DNA of 64,000 bases from Serratia bockelmannii. Its GTDB lineage: Bacteria > Pseudomonadota > Gammaproteobacteria > Enterobacterales > Enterobacteriaceae. The position numbers and the translations under genes were made by a program. Location: contig NZ_VOUX01000033.1 of the NCBI RefSeq assembly GCF_008011855.1, positions 1,783,249 to 1,847,248 of the forward strand. The letters are read 5' to 3'. The notes beneath the pieces are model-generated. The model made no database searches. It saw nothing but the letters and a program-made list of their open reading frames with translations, and had not been told where the DNA came from. Numbering within the stretch: position 1 is the stretch's first letter; each line of letters opens with the position of its first letter. Shown here piece by piece: positions 36,001 to 45,885 of this stretch.

Positions 36001-36741
36001 TCAGATGATGCCGCCGTTGGCGCGCAGGGTTTGTCCGTTGATCCAGCCGCCGTCAGCCCCGGCAAGGAACGCCACCGCCGCGGCAATATCTTCCGGCGTG
36101 CCCAGACGCTCCAGCGGCGCCATCTTCGCCAGCCGCTCGATAAGCTCCGGGGTTTTGCCGTCGAGGAACAAACCGGTGGCGGTCGGCCCCGGCGCGACGG
36201 CGTTCACCGTGATATTGCGGCCGCGCAGCTCTTTCGCCAGCACGCTGGTCAGCGCTTCGATCGCCGCCTTACTGGCGGCATACATACCGTAACCCGGCTG
36301 CAGCAACCCCACCACGCTGGAAGAGAAGTTGATGATGCGGCCGTTGTCGCGCAGGCGCTTCGCCGCCTCGCGCATCGCATTGAAGCTGCCTTTCAGGTTG
36401 ATGTCGAGCAGGCGATCCACGTCTTCATCATGCATGTCCGCCACCGGCGCTAGCGCGATCACCCCGGCGTTATTGACCAGAACGTCGACGCCGCCAAACG
36501 CCTGTTCGGCGCTGTCGAACAGCTGGGCAACCGCAGCCGCATCGCTGACGTCGGCCTTGATGCTCAAGGCGCGGCCGCCGCGCTGTTCTATCTTGCCCAC
36601 CAGCTCATAGGCCGGCGCCGGGTTGCCCGAATAGTTGATGATGACGGCAAAGCCATCGGCGGCCAGGCGCTCGGCGATGGCGGCGCCGATACCGCGCGAT
36701 GCGCCGGTGACGATGGCGACGGAGGGAGTTTTCTGATTCAT
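36001..36741 (-). CDS. Short-chain dehydrogenase/reductase
   Basis: This 246-residue classical SDR has the NAD(P)-binding motif TGASRGIG (12-19), NNAG near residue 88, and the catalytic Ser and Tyr-x3-Lys (INFSSSVVG, then YAASK). The Arg after the second strand suggests NADP(H) use. The ATG at 36741 follows AAGGATCTCCCG. Substrate unknown. Confidence 0.88.
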   Translation of the reverse strand: MNQKTPSVAIVTGASRGIGAAIAERLAADGFAVIINYSGNPAPAYELVGKIEQRGGRALSIKADVSDAAAVAQLFDSAEQAFGGVDVLVNNAGVIALAPVADMHDEDVDRLLDINLKGSFNAMREAAKRLRDNGRIINFSSSVVGLLQPGYGMYAASKAAIEALTSVLAKELRGRNITVNAVAPGPTATGLFLDGKTPELIERLAKMAPLERLGTPEDIAAAVAFLAGADGGWINGQTLRANGGII

Positions 36742-36894
36742 CGGGAGATCCTTAAAGAAAACGACGAGGGTAACGTTAATCATGCACTCTTTATCACGGC
36801 GAATAAGCCCCGATTCTCTGGCATCATCATCCCAAATTATCGAACAATGTCCCCAAGGCGCTTACGATGGCCGCCCGTTGGGCGGCCATCTCCC

Positions 36895-37839
36895 TTACAG
36901 CGCGCCGTAGTTCAACGGCACCCAGGTGTAACCGTCGCCCTGGCGGTTCAGATACCCCAACCCCGGGAACGACAGGTGTGCGCCCCCCACCAGTTCGCTC
37001 TGCCGCGCGCTGTCGCCAAATATCCGCAGCCGCTGAGCGACAGCCGCCTTGGCGTCGCTGTCAAAGCTGATAGCCACCTTCGGATGCGGCAACTGCACCG
37101 CCGCCACGTGGATCAGATCCCCCAACAGCAACAGCTTCTTGCCCTGGCTGGTCACCTGATACACGCTGTGCCCCGGCGTATGGCCGTGGGCGGCGAAGGC
37201 GGCAATGCCCGGCGACAGTTCACCGTCGCCGCTGAACGGCTTAAAGTGACCGGCCGCCTGATACGGCTTGATCGCCGCCTGAGCCCGTTCGAAGTTGCTT
37301 TTACTGCCCGCGCTAGCCTGTTTCAGTTTGTCCGCGCTTAGCCAGAAGTCCGCGTCCTGGCTGGCGGCGCGCACCACCGCATTGGGGAATACCGCCTTGC
37401 CGTCGTGCGTCAGGCCGCCGAGATGGTCCGGGTGCATGTGGGTCAGGTAGATCTCATCCACCTGCTCCGGCTGGTAACCCGCCGCGCGCAGGTTATCCAC
37501 CAGCTTGCCCAGGCCGTCGCCCAGCAGTTGGCCGGCGCCGCTGTCGATCATCACCAGCTTATCGCCGGTATTGATCAGATAGACATTGACCGAGGTGACC
37601 ACCGGCAGGCTTTGATGCCGCTCGGCCAACCCGGCGGCGATCTGCTGCGGCGTGGTGTTTAGCAACAGCTTGTCCGCCGGCAAACGAATGATGCCGTCGG
37701 ACAACGCGGTCACTTCAAAACTGCCCAGCATGATGCGATAAAATCCCGGCGTCGGGGTTTTAGCCTGCGGCGCGGCGGCCCCGGCCTGTAATGACATAAC
37801 GGCCAGCGCCGCGCCCAGCAGACAACGTTTCCAGAACAT
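36895..37839 (-). CDS. Secreted MBL-fold metallo-hydrolase
   Basis: This 314-residue protein has a signal peptide (MFWKRCLLGAALAVMSLQAG, cleavage near AAA-PQ) and the metallo-beta-lactamase fold with the metal motif LTHMHPDHLGG, FAAHGHTPGHS and further His/Asp ligands. It is likely periplasmic. Relatives include lactonases and other esterases, so quorum-quenching-like activity is possible but not shown. Confidence 0.85.
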   Translation of the reverse strand: MFWKRCLLGAALAVMSLQAGAAAPQAKTPTPGFYRIMLGSFEVTALSDGIIRLPADKLLLNTTPQQIAAGLAERHQSLPVVTSVNVYLINTGDKLVMIDSGAGQLLGDGLGKLVDNLRAAGYQPEQVDEIYLTHMHPDHLGGLTHDGKAVFPNAVVRAASQDADFWLSADKLKQASAGSKSNFERAQAAIKPYQAAGHFKPFSGDGELSPGIAAFAAHGHTPGHSVYQVTSQGKKLLLLGDLIHVAAVQLPHPKVAISFDSDAKAAVAQRLRIFGDSARQSELVGGAHLSFPGLGYLNRQGDGYTWVPLNYGAL

Positions 37840-38045
37840 GATGACTCCTTGCGAGAATTGAACAGCGCTAAGTATTGACGCAAAAATCCCGATGCGCCTG
37901 TTTAATAAATGCCTTTGATAAATATATGAACAATATATTTATTGTGAATAATTTTGTTTGCCGACTCACACAACCCCAATCAATATTTTCTCGCTCGCCA
38001 CTTCGTTATTTTTCTTACTCCCTAAACCACGAGTGAGGAAATATC

Positions 38046-39017
38046 ATGAACTATCAATTCGAAAATCTGGTCTTTGAAGGCGGCGGCGTAAAAGGCATCG
38101 CCTATGGCGGCGCGCTGGAATTGCTGGAAGCCAAAGGCATCATGCCGCAGATCAAGCAAACCTCCGGCGCCTCGGCGGGCGCCATCGCCGCGCTGCTGGT
38201 CGGCCTGGGCTGCAGCTCGGCGGACGTCACCAAAATTCTGTCGGCGATGGATTTTAAAAAATTCCTCGATTATAACGGCGGCTTTTTCGGTACGATCCAG
38301 GATGCCTATCGCCTGTTTAATCAATACGGCATCGCGCCCGGCGATTATTTCTATCAATGGTCACGCGATATTATCAAGCAGTATACCGGCAACCCGGATA
38401 TCACCTTCGAGCAGTTCGAAGCGATGAAGGCGGCGAAAGGGTTCAAGTCGATTTACTTTATCGGCGCCAACCTCAACAGCGGCCAGCGAGAGGTTTATTC
38501 TCACCGAACCACGCCGCGCATGAAAGTGGCGGACGGCCTGCGCATTTCGATGTCGTTCCCCTTCGCCTTCGTGGCGAAGAACAATACTCTGGGCGACCTG
38601 TGCATCGACGGCGGCATGATCGACAACTACCCGGTGCGACTGTTCGACTATGACTTCTCCGCCACGCCGCCTTACATCGACGCCTCCAGCCAACGCATCA
38701 ACACCCGCACCCTGGGCCTTCGCCTCGACTCCGCCGGCGAAATCGCCCAGGCCGCCGGTCAGGCCGGCCCGCGCACGCCGGTCAACAACCTGTTTGATTT
38801 CACCCTGGCGGTGGCCAACGTGATGCTGGACATCCAAACCAAGGTGCATCTGGACAGCGATGACTGGAAGCGCACCGTGTATGTCGATACGCTCGACGTC
38901 GGCACGCTGGAGTTCGGCATCAGCGAGGAGAAGAAACGCGCGCTGATCGAATCCGGCCGTCGCGGCGTAGAGCGCTACTTCGCGTGGTATGACGCCGCCA
39001 TGAAACAGGCAGCGTAA
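38046..39017 (+). CDS. Patatin-like phospholipase
   Basis: This 323-residue protein has the patatin Ser-Asp dyad motifs: oxyanion loop GGGVKG (12-17), nucleophile G-A-S-A-G with S43, and DGG with D188. It should hydrolyse acyl ester bonds of lipids. There is no signal peptide, so it is cytoplasmic or exported by a dedicated system that is not visible here. The start follows GAGTGAGGAAATATC. Confidence 0.88.
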   Translation: MNYQFENLVFEGGGVKGIAYGGALELLEAKGIMPQIKQTSGASAGAIAALLVGLGCSSADVTKILSAMDFKKFLDYNGGFFGTIQDAYRLFNQYGIAPGDYFYQWSRDIIKQYTGNPDITFEQFEAMKAAKGFKSIYFIGANLNSGQREVYSHRTTPRMKVADGLRISMSFPFAFVAKNNTLGDLCIDGGMIDNYPVRLFDYDFSATPPYIDASSQRINTRTLGLRLDSAGEIAQAAGQAGPRTPVNNLFDFTLAVANVMLDIQTKVHLDSDDWKRTVYVDTLDVGTLEFGISEEKKRALIESGRRGVERYFAWYDAAMKQAA

Positions 39018-39115
39018 CCGGTATTATCCCCGCCCGCACGTCAGGCCGGCGCGCGGGCAAAAAAAATCCCCGCGGGGGCGGGGAAAGGCAAAGTAACGCT
39101 AAGGATTTATAGGAG

Positions 39116-40471
39116 TTATACGAAGAACTTGGCCAACACCAGCAGCGACAGCGAAACGTTGATAGCGCCGCCGATACGGGTTGCGATCTGGGCGAACGGC
39201 ATCAACGACATGCGGTTGCCGGCGGTGAGGATCGCGACGTCGCCGGTCCCGCCCTGCCCGCTCTGGCAGCAGGAGACAATCGCCACGTCGATAGGGTGCA
39301 TGCCGATTTTCTTGCCGACGAAGAAACCGGTCGCCACCAGCGCGCTGACGGTGGTGACGATCACGATCAGATTCTGTACGGTGAACGCGTCCACCAGCTC
39401 CTGCCACGGCGTGATGGCCACGCCGACCGCGAACAGGATCGGATAAGTCACGGCGGTGCGGAAGAATTTGTACACCACCTGCGAGCCTTCCTGAATGCGT
39501 GGCGATACCCCGTGCGCCAGCTTCACCGCCACGGCGGCGAACAGCATGCCCACCGGCGCCGGCAGGCCGATCAGACGGTGCAGCAGCATGCCCACCATAT
39601 ACAGCAGAATGGCCAACAGCGCGCCGCAGGCGATGGTGCTGACGTCCACCTTGCCGCTGATTTTTTCCACCGCGCTCATGTCGCTGTCGCCCTGCTTGCT
39701 CGGCATCAGGCTGCCTTCGCCGGTCAGGTGCGGATAACGCTTGCCCAGCTGGTTAAGCAGGCCGGCGATGACGATAGCGGTCAGGCTGCCGAGCATCACG
39801 ATAGGCAGAATGCGCCCCAGCGCCACGCCCTGTTCCATGTGTAGGATCGCCGCGTAGCCCATCGACAGCGGGATCGCCCCTTCACCTACGCCGCCGGCCA
39901 TGATCGGCAGGATCAGGAAGAAGAAGATCTGGAACGGTTCCAGGCCCAGCGCCATGCCAACGCCCATCCCCACCAGCATGCCGACGATCTCGCCGCACAG
40001 CATGGGGATGAAGATGCGCAGGAAGCCCTGGATCAGCACCTGGCGGTTCATGCTCATGATGCTGCCGACGATGATGCAGCAGATGTAGAGGTACAGAATG
40101 TTGGTCGATTTGTAGAACTTGGTGGTCGATTCCACCACCACGTCCGGCAGCAGGCCATAGTGCACCAGCGCGGAAGGAATGAAAGTGGCGCAGATTGCCG
40201 CCGCGCCCATTTTGCCGATCAGCGGCAGGCGCTTGCCGAATTCGCCGCAGGCGAAGCCGAAGAACGCCAGGGTGGCCACCATCACTACGATATCGCTCGG
40301 CAACTTGCCTTCCAGGCAGTCGAGCAGAATCAATACGCCGGCCAGAATAAAGAACGGTAACGGAATAATCCCTACTTTATAATTGTCCAGTATCCGCCAC
40401 CATTTCTCACGCAGAGGAATATCGGCGGTCTTGTCTTTGGCTACGAGGTAAGAATCATCTGTTGTGCTCAT
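39116..40471 (-). CDS. 2-hydroxycarboxylate:Na+ symporter (CitS/MaeN/CimH family)
   Basis: This 451-residue inner-membrane carrier has the 2HCT family signatures: GGVGEGAIPLSMG in the first half and CCQSGQGGTGDVAILTAGNR, with the substrate-binding Arg nearby, in the second half. It should import citrate or malate with sodium. It is divergent from a CitA/DcuS-type sensor kinase and its response regulator, which probably induce it. Confidence 0.9.
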   Translation of the reverse strand: MSTTDDSYLVAKDKTADIPLREKWWRILDNYKVGIIPLPFFILAGVLILLDCLEGKLPSDIVVMVATLAFFGFACGEFGKRLPLIGKMGAAAICATFIPSALVHYGLLPDVVVESTTKFYKSTNILYLYICCIIVGSIMSMNRQVLIQGFLRIFIPMLCGEIVGMLVGMGVGMALGLEPFQIFFFLILPIMAGGVGEGAIPLSMGYAAILHMEQGVALGRILPIVMLGSLTAIVIAGLLNQLGKRYPHLTGEGSLMPSKQGDSDMSAVEKISGKVDVSTIACGALLAILLYMVGMLLHRLIGLPAPVGMLFAAVAVKLAHGVSPRIQEGSQVVYKFFRTAVTYPILFAVGVAITPWQELVDAFTVQNLIVIVTTVSALVATGFFVGKKIGMHPIDVAIVSCCQSGQGGTGDVAILTAGNRMSLMPFAQIATRIGGAINVSLSLLVLAKFFV

Positions 40472-40797
40472 AATCTGGCCTCTTATTAGTTTGTTCAGCC
40501 ATCATAGAGAAGCGCACGGATTATCTGCTGTGATTATGTTCAAAGTTAAAAAGGGTTTTTAATGGTGGTTATGGTTTCTATGGGGTTAATTAAGATTATG
40601 TAAAAACCAACGTGGTTTTAATGGTGTTAATACCGTTTTTATTTTAAAGCTTATCAACTTTATCGCAGACGAACAATTCTCGTCCGGTTCACTCTAATCC
40701 CGTGTGAGGGATCACAAGTTGATCGAGCGCAATATTACAGACCCCGCTTATCGTGATAGGGTAAGGCTTCAGGATCTCTTTACGGTGAAGCTCCACC
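40472..40797. promoter_or_regulatory. Divergent control region of citrate/malate transporter and sensor
   Basis: This 326-base A+T-rich region separates the transporter from its two-component system. It contains a possible CRP site (40529-40544, TGTGA-n6-TCAAA) close to the transporter and A+T-rich repeats with GGTTTTTAATGGTG and GGTTTTAATGGTG (40554 and 40612), which could be binding sites for the response regulator. No other gene is present. Confidence 0.55.
40529..40544. promoter_or_regulatory. Possible CRP site
   Basis: TGTGA and TCAAA separated by six bases match the CRP consensus in nine of ten positions, about 60 bases before the transporter start. This fits catabolite control of citrate or malate uptake. 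Confidence 0.5.
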
Positions 40798-42390
40798 ATG
40801 CGCCTCAAACTCTCATTTCAAATCAAACTGTTTCTGTGCCTGGTGGCCTTCTCCTGCCTGCTGCTGACCTGTATCGGCGCCTATACCTATTACCAGTTGG
40901 ATGCGCAACTGCACCGCGATCTCGGCGCCCGCGCCCAGGTGCAGGCGCGGGAAATCGCCCTTATCCCTTCGCTGGTGGACGCGGTGGAAAACAACGACGC
41001 CGCCAGGATCGCCGCACTGATGAAAAGAATCCGCGCCAGCAGCGACGCCAGCTATATCGTCATCGGCGATAATCATGCCCGCCATCTTTATCATTCCGAA
41101 TACGAAGGCCGCCTGGGCACACCGATGATCGGCGGCGATAATAAAGAGGTGCTGGAAGGGAAAAGCATTATTTCCATTCGCAAGGGCGGCATCGGCGTAT
41201 CATTACGTAGCAAGGCGCCGATCCTGGATGAAAATAATCAGGTGATCGGCATCGTTTCCGTCGGTTATTTGAAATCGCATATCGATAATTTAAATGCCAG
41301 GACGTTGACGCAAATTATCGGCTCTATCGTGCTGCTGCTGATTGCCCTGTTCGTTTTTTCCTGGCTGCTGTCGAAAAATCTCAAGCGCCAGATGTTCTGG
41401 CTGGAACCGAAAGAGATCGCGCTGCTGGTGCGCCAGCAAAAAGCGCTGCTGGAAGCCATTTATGAGGGCGTGATCGCCATCGATCCGCAATTGCGGATCA
41501 TCACCATCAACCATGCGGCGCGCGAGCTATTGGATCTACACCAGCCCGCCGCCAGCTTGCTGGGCCGACCAATCGGCGACGTGATCCAAGCGCAGCCGAA
41601 CTTCTTCGCCGCCGCGCAACTGGGCCAGGATACGCACGACGAGGTGTGCCGCTTCAACCACGTGCGGGTGATCGCCAGCCGGGTGCGCATCATGCAGGAG
41701 CAGGAACTGCAAGGCTGGGTGATCAGCTTCCGCGACAAGAACGATATCAATACCCTGAGCAGCCAGCTCAGCCAGGTGAAACGCTATGCCGACAACCTAC
41801 GCATCATGCGCCACGAGCAGCTGAACTGGACCGCCACGCTGGCCGGGCTGTTGCATATGCAGCGCTACGACGAGGCTATTCGCTATGTGGAAGCCCAGTC
41901 GGAGGGCGCGCAGGAGATCCTCGATTTCATCTCGCAGCGCTTCAGTTCGGCGGCGCTGTGCGGCCTGCTGCTGGGCAAATATTCCAGCGCCAGAGAAAAA
42001 GGCATCGAGCTGCGCTTCGATCCGGCCTGCCAGCTGCGGCAGATCCCGGCGGCGCTGAATGAGACCGAACTGATGTCGATCGTCGGCAACCTGCTGGATA
42101 ATGCGGTGGAGGCGACGCTGCACCGCCCGGCGCCGCACGATGCGATCGAACTCTATATCAGCGACGGTAGCGACGAGCTGGTGATCGAGGTGGCGGATCG
42201 CGGTACCGGCATCGCCGAGGAGATTCGTGATACGCTGTTTGAACAGGGCGTCACCACCAAAGCGGATAAAAGCGACCACGGCATCGGCCTGCATCTGGTC
42301 GCCAGCCACGTGGCGCAGGCGCATGGCAGCATAGAAGTGTCAGACAACGAGCCGCACGGCGCGATATTCTCTATATTTATCCCTAAATAA
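40798..42390 (+). CDS. CitA/DpiB/DcuS-family sensor histidine kinase
   Basis: This 530-residue sensor has two membrane helices (about 10-31 and 170-191) bounding a periplasmic PAS-like domain (32-168), a cytoplasmic PAS domain (210-320), and a kinase core. The phosphoacceptor is H339 in IMRHEQLNWTATLAGLL, the N-box is NLLDNAVEA (431-439), and the glycine boxes are DRGTGI and DHGIGLHL. The H-box resembles E. coli DpiB and Klebsiella CitA. The ligand is likely to be citrate or another C4/C6 carboxylate. The response regulator follows 32 bases downstream. Confidence 0.9.
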   Translation: MRLKLSFQIKLFLCLVAFSCLLLTCIGAYTYYQLDAQLHRDLGARAQVQAREIALIPSLVDAVENNDAARIAALMKRIRASSDASYIVIGDNHARHLYHSEYEGRLGTPMIGGDNKEVLEGKSIISIRKGGIGVSLRSKAPILDENNQVIGIVSVGYLKSHIDNLNARTLTQIIGSIVLLLIALFVFSWLLSKNLKRQMFWLEPKEIALLVRQQKALLEAIYEGVIAIDPQLRIITINHAARELLDLHQPAASLLGRPIGDVIQAQPNFFAAAQLGQDTHDEVCRFNHVRVIASRVRIMQEQELQGWVISFRDKNDINTLSSQLSQVKRYADNLRIMRHEQLNWTATLAGLLHMQRYDEAIRYVEAQSEGAQEILDFISQRFSSAALCGLLLGKYSSAREKGIELRFDPACQLRQIPAALNETELMSIVGNLLDNAVEATLHRPAPHDAIELYISDGSDELVIEVADRGTGIAEEIRDTLFEQGVTTKADKSDHGIGLHLVASHVAQAHGSIEVSDNEPHGAIFSIFIPK

Positions 42391-42422
42391 AACCCATAAC
42401 CCGATTTTTTGAGCACCCGATT

Positions 42423-43109
42423 ATGTCACACCAAGCACTGGACGTTCTGATCGTGGAAGACGAGCCGCAACTGGCGACGCTGCACGCGGAGTTCATCGAG
42501 AAAAATTTCAACCTGCGGGTGGTGGCTTACGCCGCCACGCTGGCCGAAGCGCGAGCCAAAGCCAACGCGCACCAGCCGCGCCTGATCCTGCTGGACAACT
42601 TTCTGCCGGACGGCCAGGGCATCGAGCTGATGGAAGAGCCGGCGGTGAAGAACCCCGCCTGTTCGGTCATCTTCATCACCGCCGCCAGCGACATGCATAC
42701 CTGCAGCCAGGCGATCCGCAACGGCGCCTTCGATTACATCATCAAGCCGGTGTCCTACAAGCGGCTGCGCAATTCGCTCGAACGTTTCATGCAGTTCGTA
42801 CAGACCCAGCGTACCTTCAAGATCATCGATCAGGATAACGTCGATGCGCTGTACAACCTGCAGTCGAAGCAGTTCTCCAGCGAGCCGAGCGCCAAAGGCA
42901 TCGAAACCAATACCCTTGAGCTGGTGCAGGCGCTGTTTATCGCCCAGCCGACGGTAGCGCATGCGGTGGAAGACGTGGTGGAGCAGGTCGGCATCAGCAA
43001 GACCACCGCCCGGCGTTATCTGGAATATTGCGTCGCCACCCAGTTCGTGCGGGTAGAGATGTTGTACGGCAATATCGGCCATCCGCGGCGGCTGTACCGC
43101 AAGGCCTGA
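42423..43109 (+). CDS. CitB/DpiA/DcuR-family response regulator
   Basis: This 228-residue protein has an N-terminal receiver (acidic pair E12-D13, phosphoacceptor D58 in LILLDNF, KPVSYKR near 105) and a C-terminal winged helix-turn-helix (VGISKTTARRYLEYC) of the CitB family. It should activate the divergent transporter. A terminator follows at 43214. Confidence 0.9.
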   Translation: MSHQALDVLIVEDEPQLATLHAEFIEKNFNLRVVAYAATLAEARAKANAHQPRLILLDNFLPDGQGIELMEEPAVKNPACSVIFITAASDMHTCSQAIRNGAFDYIIKPVSYKRLRNSLERFMQFVQTQRTFKIIDQDNVDALYNLQSKQFSSEPSAKGIETNTLELVQALFIAQPTVAHAVEDVVEQVGISKTTARRYLEYCVATQFVRVEMLYGNIGHPRRLYRKA

Positions 43110-43213
43110 GGCTGCCATCTGGCTGTCATATTACGGCGATAACATAGCGCTCGACGATATCCCCCTCGATATCGGCACCTGTCGTTAAAACTGATGAAAT
43201 ACTGATGACTTTT

Positions 43214-43237
43214 ACCCGGCCTCTGGTCGGGTTTTTT
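43214..43237 (+). terminator. Terminator after the response regulator
   Basis: ACCCGGCC and GGTCGGGT form a stem around TCT, followed by six Ts. Confidence 0.8.
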
Positions 43238-43417
43238 ATTATCCGAACGGCAGGCGTAAAACCGAAATAGCTCATCGCCCCACACCGCGTTATTTCCTCA
43301 AAAACCAAACCATTATGGCGAATAACGGCCGTCAATTTTGAGTCACGGGCCAAATTACCATAGCTAATTAAAACCTTGATGTAAACCACTAATATCCCAT
43401 TTAAATGACATTGAGGG

Positions 43418-43445
43418 TTGTCTCAGATATTCACTGTGTTAGGGT
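43418..43445 (+). promoter_or_regulatory. proU P2-like osmotic promoter
   Basis: -35 TTGTCT and -10 TAGGGT with 16 bases between, in the context TCAGATATTC and GTGTTAGGGTA, closely resemble the main proU promoter of E. coli as I recall it. It lies about 70 bases before the proV start. Confidence 0.7.
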
Positions 43446-43515
43446 AAAAAGCTCTTTTATTTTGCTAAGGACAGCCCATAACGCGTTAATTAAACCAGAG
43501 GAAACAGCAAATTGC

Positions 43516-44718
43516 ATGGCAATTAAACTCGAAATAAAGAACCTGTATAAGATATTTGGCGAACACCCGGAACGCGCATTCAAACTGCTGGATAAAGGTC
43601 TGACAAAAGATCGGCTGTTTGAAAAAACCGGCTTATCGCTCGGCGTAAAAGACGCCACTCTGGCCATTGAAGAAGGCGAGATATTTGTCATCATGGGGCT
43701 CTCCGGTTCCGGCAAGTCCACCCTGGTACGCCTTCTCAATCGTCTGATAGAACCCACCCGCGGCCAGGTACTGATCGACGGTGAGGACATCGCCAAAATA
43801 TCCGACACCGCGCTGCGCACCGTGCGGCGAAATAAGATCAGCATGGTATTTCAATCATTCGCGCTGATGCCGCACATGAACGTCCTGAATAATACTGCCT
43901 TTGGTATGGAATTAGCCGGCATACCGTTGCAGGAACGTCAGGAAAAAGCGCTGGATGCCCTGCGTCAGGTCGGGCTGGAGAATTATGCGCTGTCTTATCC
44001 AGATGAATTATCCGGCGGTATGCGCCAGCGCGTAGGATTAGCCCGCGCCATGGCCAATAACCCGGATATATTATTGATGGACGAGGCCTTCTCTGCGCTC
44101 GATCCGTTAATTCGCACCGAAATGCAGGATGAGCTGGTGAAATTACAGGCCCAGCATCAGCGCACCATCGTGTTTATTTCCCACGATCTGGACGAGGCGA
44201 TGCGTATCGGCGATCGCATCGCCATCATGCAGGGCGGTGAGGTGATCCAGGTCGGCACACCGGACGAGATCCTGAACAACCCGGCCAACGACTATGTGCG
44301 CACCTTCTTCCGCGGCGTGGACATCAGTCACGTGTTCAGCGCCAAGGATATCGCCCAACGGCGCCCGGTGACGCTGATCCGCAAAACCCCCGGCTTTGGC
44401 CCCCGATCGGCGCTGCAGCTGCTGCGCGATGAGGACCGTGATTATGGTTATGTTGTTGAACGCGGGAAGAAATTTATTGGCGTGGTGTCGATAGAGTCGC
44501 TGAAAAAGGCGCTGTCCGCCAATCAAACGCTGGACGATGCCCTGCTCGAAGCCCCTGCCGCCGTGCCGGCCGATACGCCGCTCAGCGATCTGATTTCCCT
44601 GGTCGCCCAGGCGCCCTGCGCGGTGCCGGTGGTGAGCGAAGAACATAACTATCTCGGCATCATCTCCAAAGCCATGCTGCTGCAGGCGTTGGACAAGGAG
44701 GGCTCAACCAATGAGTGA
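43516..44718 (+). CDS. proV: Glycine betaine/proline ABC transporter ATPase ProV
   Basis: This 400-residue protein equals the length of E. coli ProV. It has Walker [10 protein letters not shown], the signature [14 protein letters not shown], Walker [14 protein letters not shown] and C-terminal CBS domains (about 280-400). It powers uptake of osmoprotectants. I chose the ATG at 43516 ([15 protein letters not shown]). It overlaps proW by eight bases. Confidence 0.96.
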   Translation: MAIKLEIKNLYKIFGEHPERAFKLLDKGLTKDRLFEKTGLSLGVKDATLAIEEGEIFVIMGLSGSGKSTLVRLLNRLIEPTRGQVLIDGEDIAKISDTALRTVRRNKISMVFQSFALMPHMNVLNNTAFGMELAGIPLQERQEKALDALRQVGLENYALSYPDELSGGMRQRVGLARAMANNPDILLMDEAFSALDPLIRTEMQDELVKLQAQHQRTIVFISHDLDEAMRIGDRIAIMQGGEVIQVGTPDEILNNPANDYVRTFFRGVDISHVFSAKDIAQRRPVTLIRKTPGFGPRSALQLLRDEDRDYGYVVERGKKFIGVVSIESLKKALSANQTLDDALLEAPAAVPADTPLSDLISLVAQAPCAVPVVSEEHNYLGIISKAMLLQALDKEGSTNE

Positions 44719-45817
44719 TACCACGCAAACCCAAGATCCCTGGGCTACCGCACCGGCAGATGCCGGCGCCGCACCCGCTCACGATGTCGCCGCCAACGCC
44801 GGCGACGCCTGGTCCAGCGCGCCGCCGCCGGCCGCTCATGACGCCGCCGGACAAGGCGCAGATTGGCTCAGCAGCGCCCCGGCGCAGCCTGAACACTTCA
44901 GCCTGCTCGACCCGTTCCATAAGGCCTGGGTGCCGTTCGACTCCTGGGTCACGCAAGGCATCGACTGGCTGGTGCTGCACTTCCGTCCACTGTTCCAGGG
45001 CATTCGCGTGCCGGTGGATATGATCTTGAGTGGCTTCCAGCAATTGCTGCTGGGCATGCCGGCGCCGATCGCCATTCTGGTGTTCTCGCTGCTCGCCTGG
45101 CAGGTCTCGGGCCTCGGCATGGGCGCCGCCACGCTGCTCTCCCTGGTCGCCATCGGCGCCATCGGCGCCTGGTCGCAGGCGATGGTTACGCTGGCGCTGG
45201 TGCTGACCGCGCTGTTCTTCTGCATTCTTATCGGCCTGCCGCTCGGCATCTGGCTGGCGCGCAGCAAGCACGCCGCCAAGGTGATAAGGCCGCTGCTCGA
45301 CGCGATGCAAACCACCCCGGCCTTCGTCTACCTGGTGCCAATCGTCATGCTGTTCGGCATCGGCAACGTGCCGGGCGTGGTGGTCACCATTATCTTCGCG
45401 CTGCCGCCGATCGTGCGCCTGACCATTTTGGGCATCAAGCAGGTGCCGGAAGATCTGATCGAGGCCGCCGAATCCTTCGGCGCCAGCCCGCGGCAGCTGC
45501 TGTTCAAGGTGCAGCTGCCGCTGGCGATGCCGACCATCATGGCCGGCGTGAACCAGACGCTGATGTTGGCGCTGTCGATGGTGGTCATTGCCTCGATGAT
45601 CGCGGTCGGCGGTCTGGGGCAGATGGTGCTGCGCGGCATCGGCCGGTTGGACATGGGCCTGGCCGCCGTCGGCGGGGTCGGCATCGTGATCCTGGCGATC
45701 ATTCTCGATCGCCTCACCCAATCGCTGGGGCGCGATCGCCGCAGCAAGGGCATCGGCCGCTGGTATCGCCGTGGCCCCATCGGGCTGCTGACTCGCCCGT
45801 TCATCAAACAGGCCTGA
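44711..45817 (+). CDS. proW: Glycine betaine/proline ABC transporter permease ProW
   Basis: This 368-residue inner-membrane permease has a long Ala/Pro/Asp-rich N-terminal tail, as ProW does, then seven or so membrane helices and the ATPase-contact loop [20 protein letters not shown]. It forms the channel of the ProU system with ProV and ProX. Confidence 0.95.
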   Translation: MSDTTQTQDPWATAPADAGAAPAHDVAANAGDAWSSAPPPAAHDAAGQGADWLSSAPAQPEHFSLLDPFHKAWVPFDSWVTQGIDWLVLHFRPLFQGIRVPVDMILSGFQQLLLGMPAPIAILVFSLLAWQVSGLGMGAATLLSLVAIGAIGAWSQAMVTLALVLTALFFCILIGLPLGIWLARSKHAAKVIRPLLDAMQTTPAFVYLVPIVMLFGIGNVPGVVVTIIFALPPIVRLTILGIKQVPEDLIEAAESFGASPRQLLFKVQLPLAMPTIMAGVNQTLMLALSMVVIASMIAVGGLGQMVLRGIGRLDMGLAAVGGVGIVILAIILDRLTQSLGRDRRSKGIGRWYRRGPIGLLTRPFIKQA

Positions 45818-45885
45818 CGCTTTTCCCGCCGGCGGCTGCGGCCCCGGCGGGCTATGACACCACCACATCGAAAGAGGGAAACACT

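Larger units (their letters stand above)
43110..43515. other. Intergenic region with terminator and proU promoter
   Basis: These 406 bases contain the terminator of the two-component operon (43214-43237) and the proV promoter and leader. The middle part (43240-43400) is A+T-rich and gene-free; in E. coli such DNA binds H-NS to silence proU at low osmolarity. Confidence 0.6.

Noticed and set aside
38046..39017. Patatin gene considered as a phage-defence effector (CapV-like)
   Set aside because: No cyclase or other signalling partner is adjacent; neighbours are metabolic genes, so a defence role is not supported.
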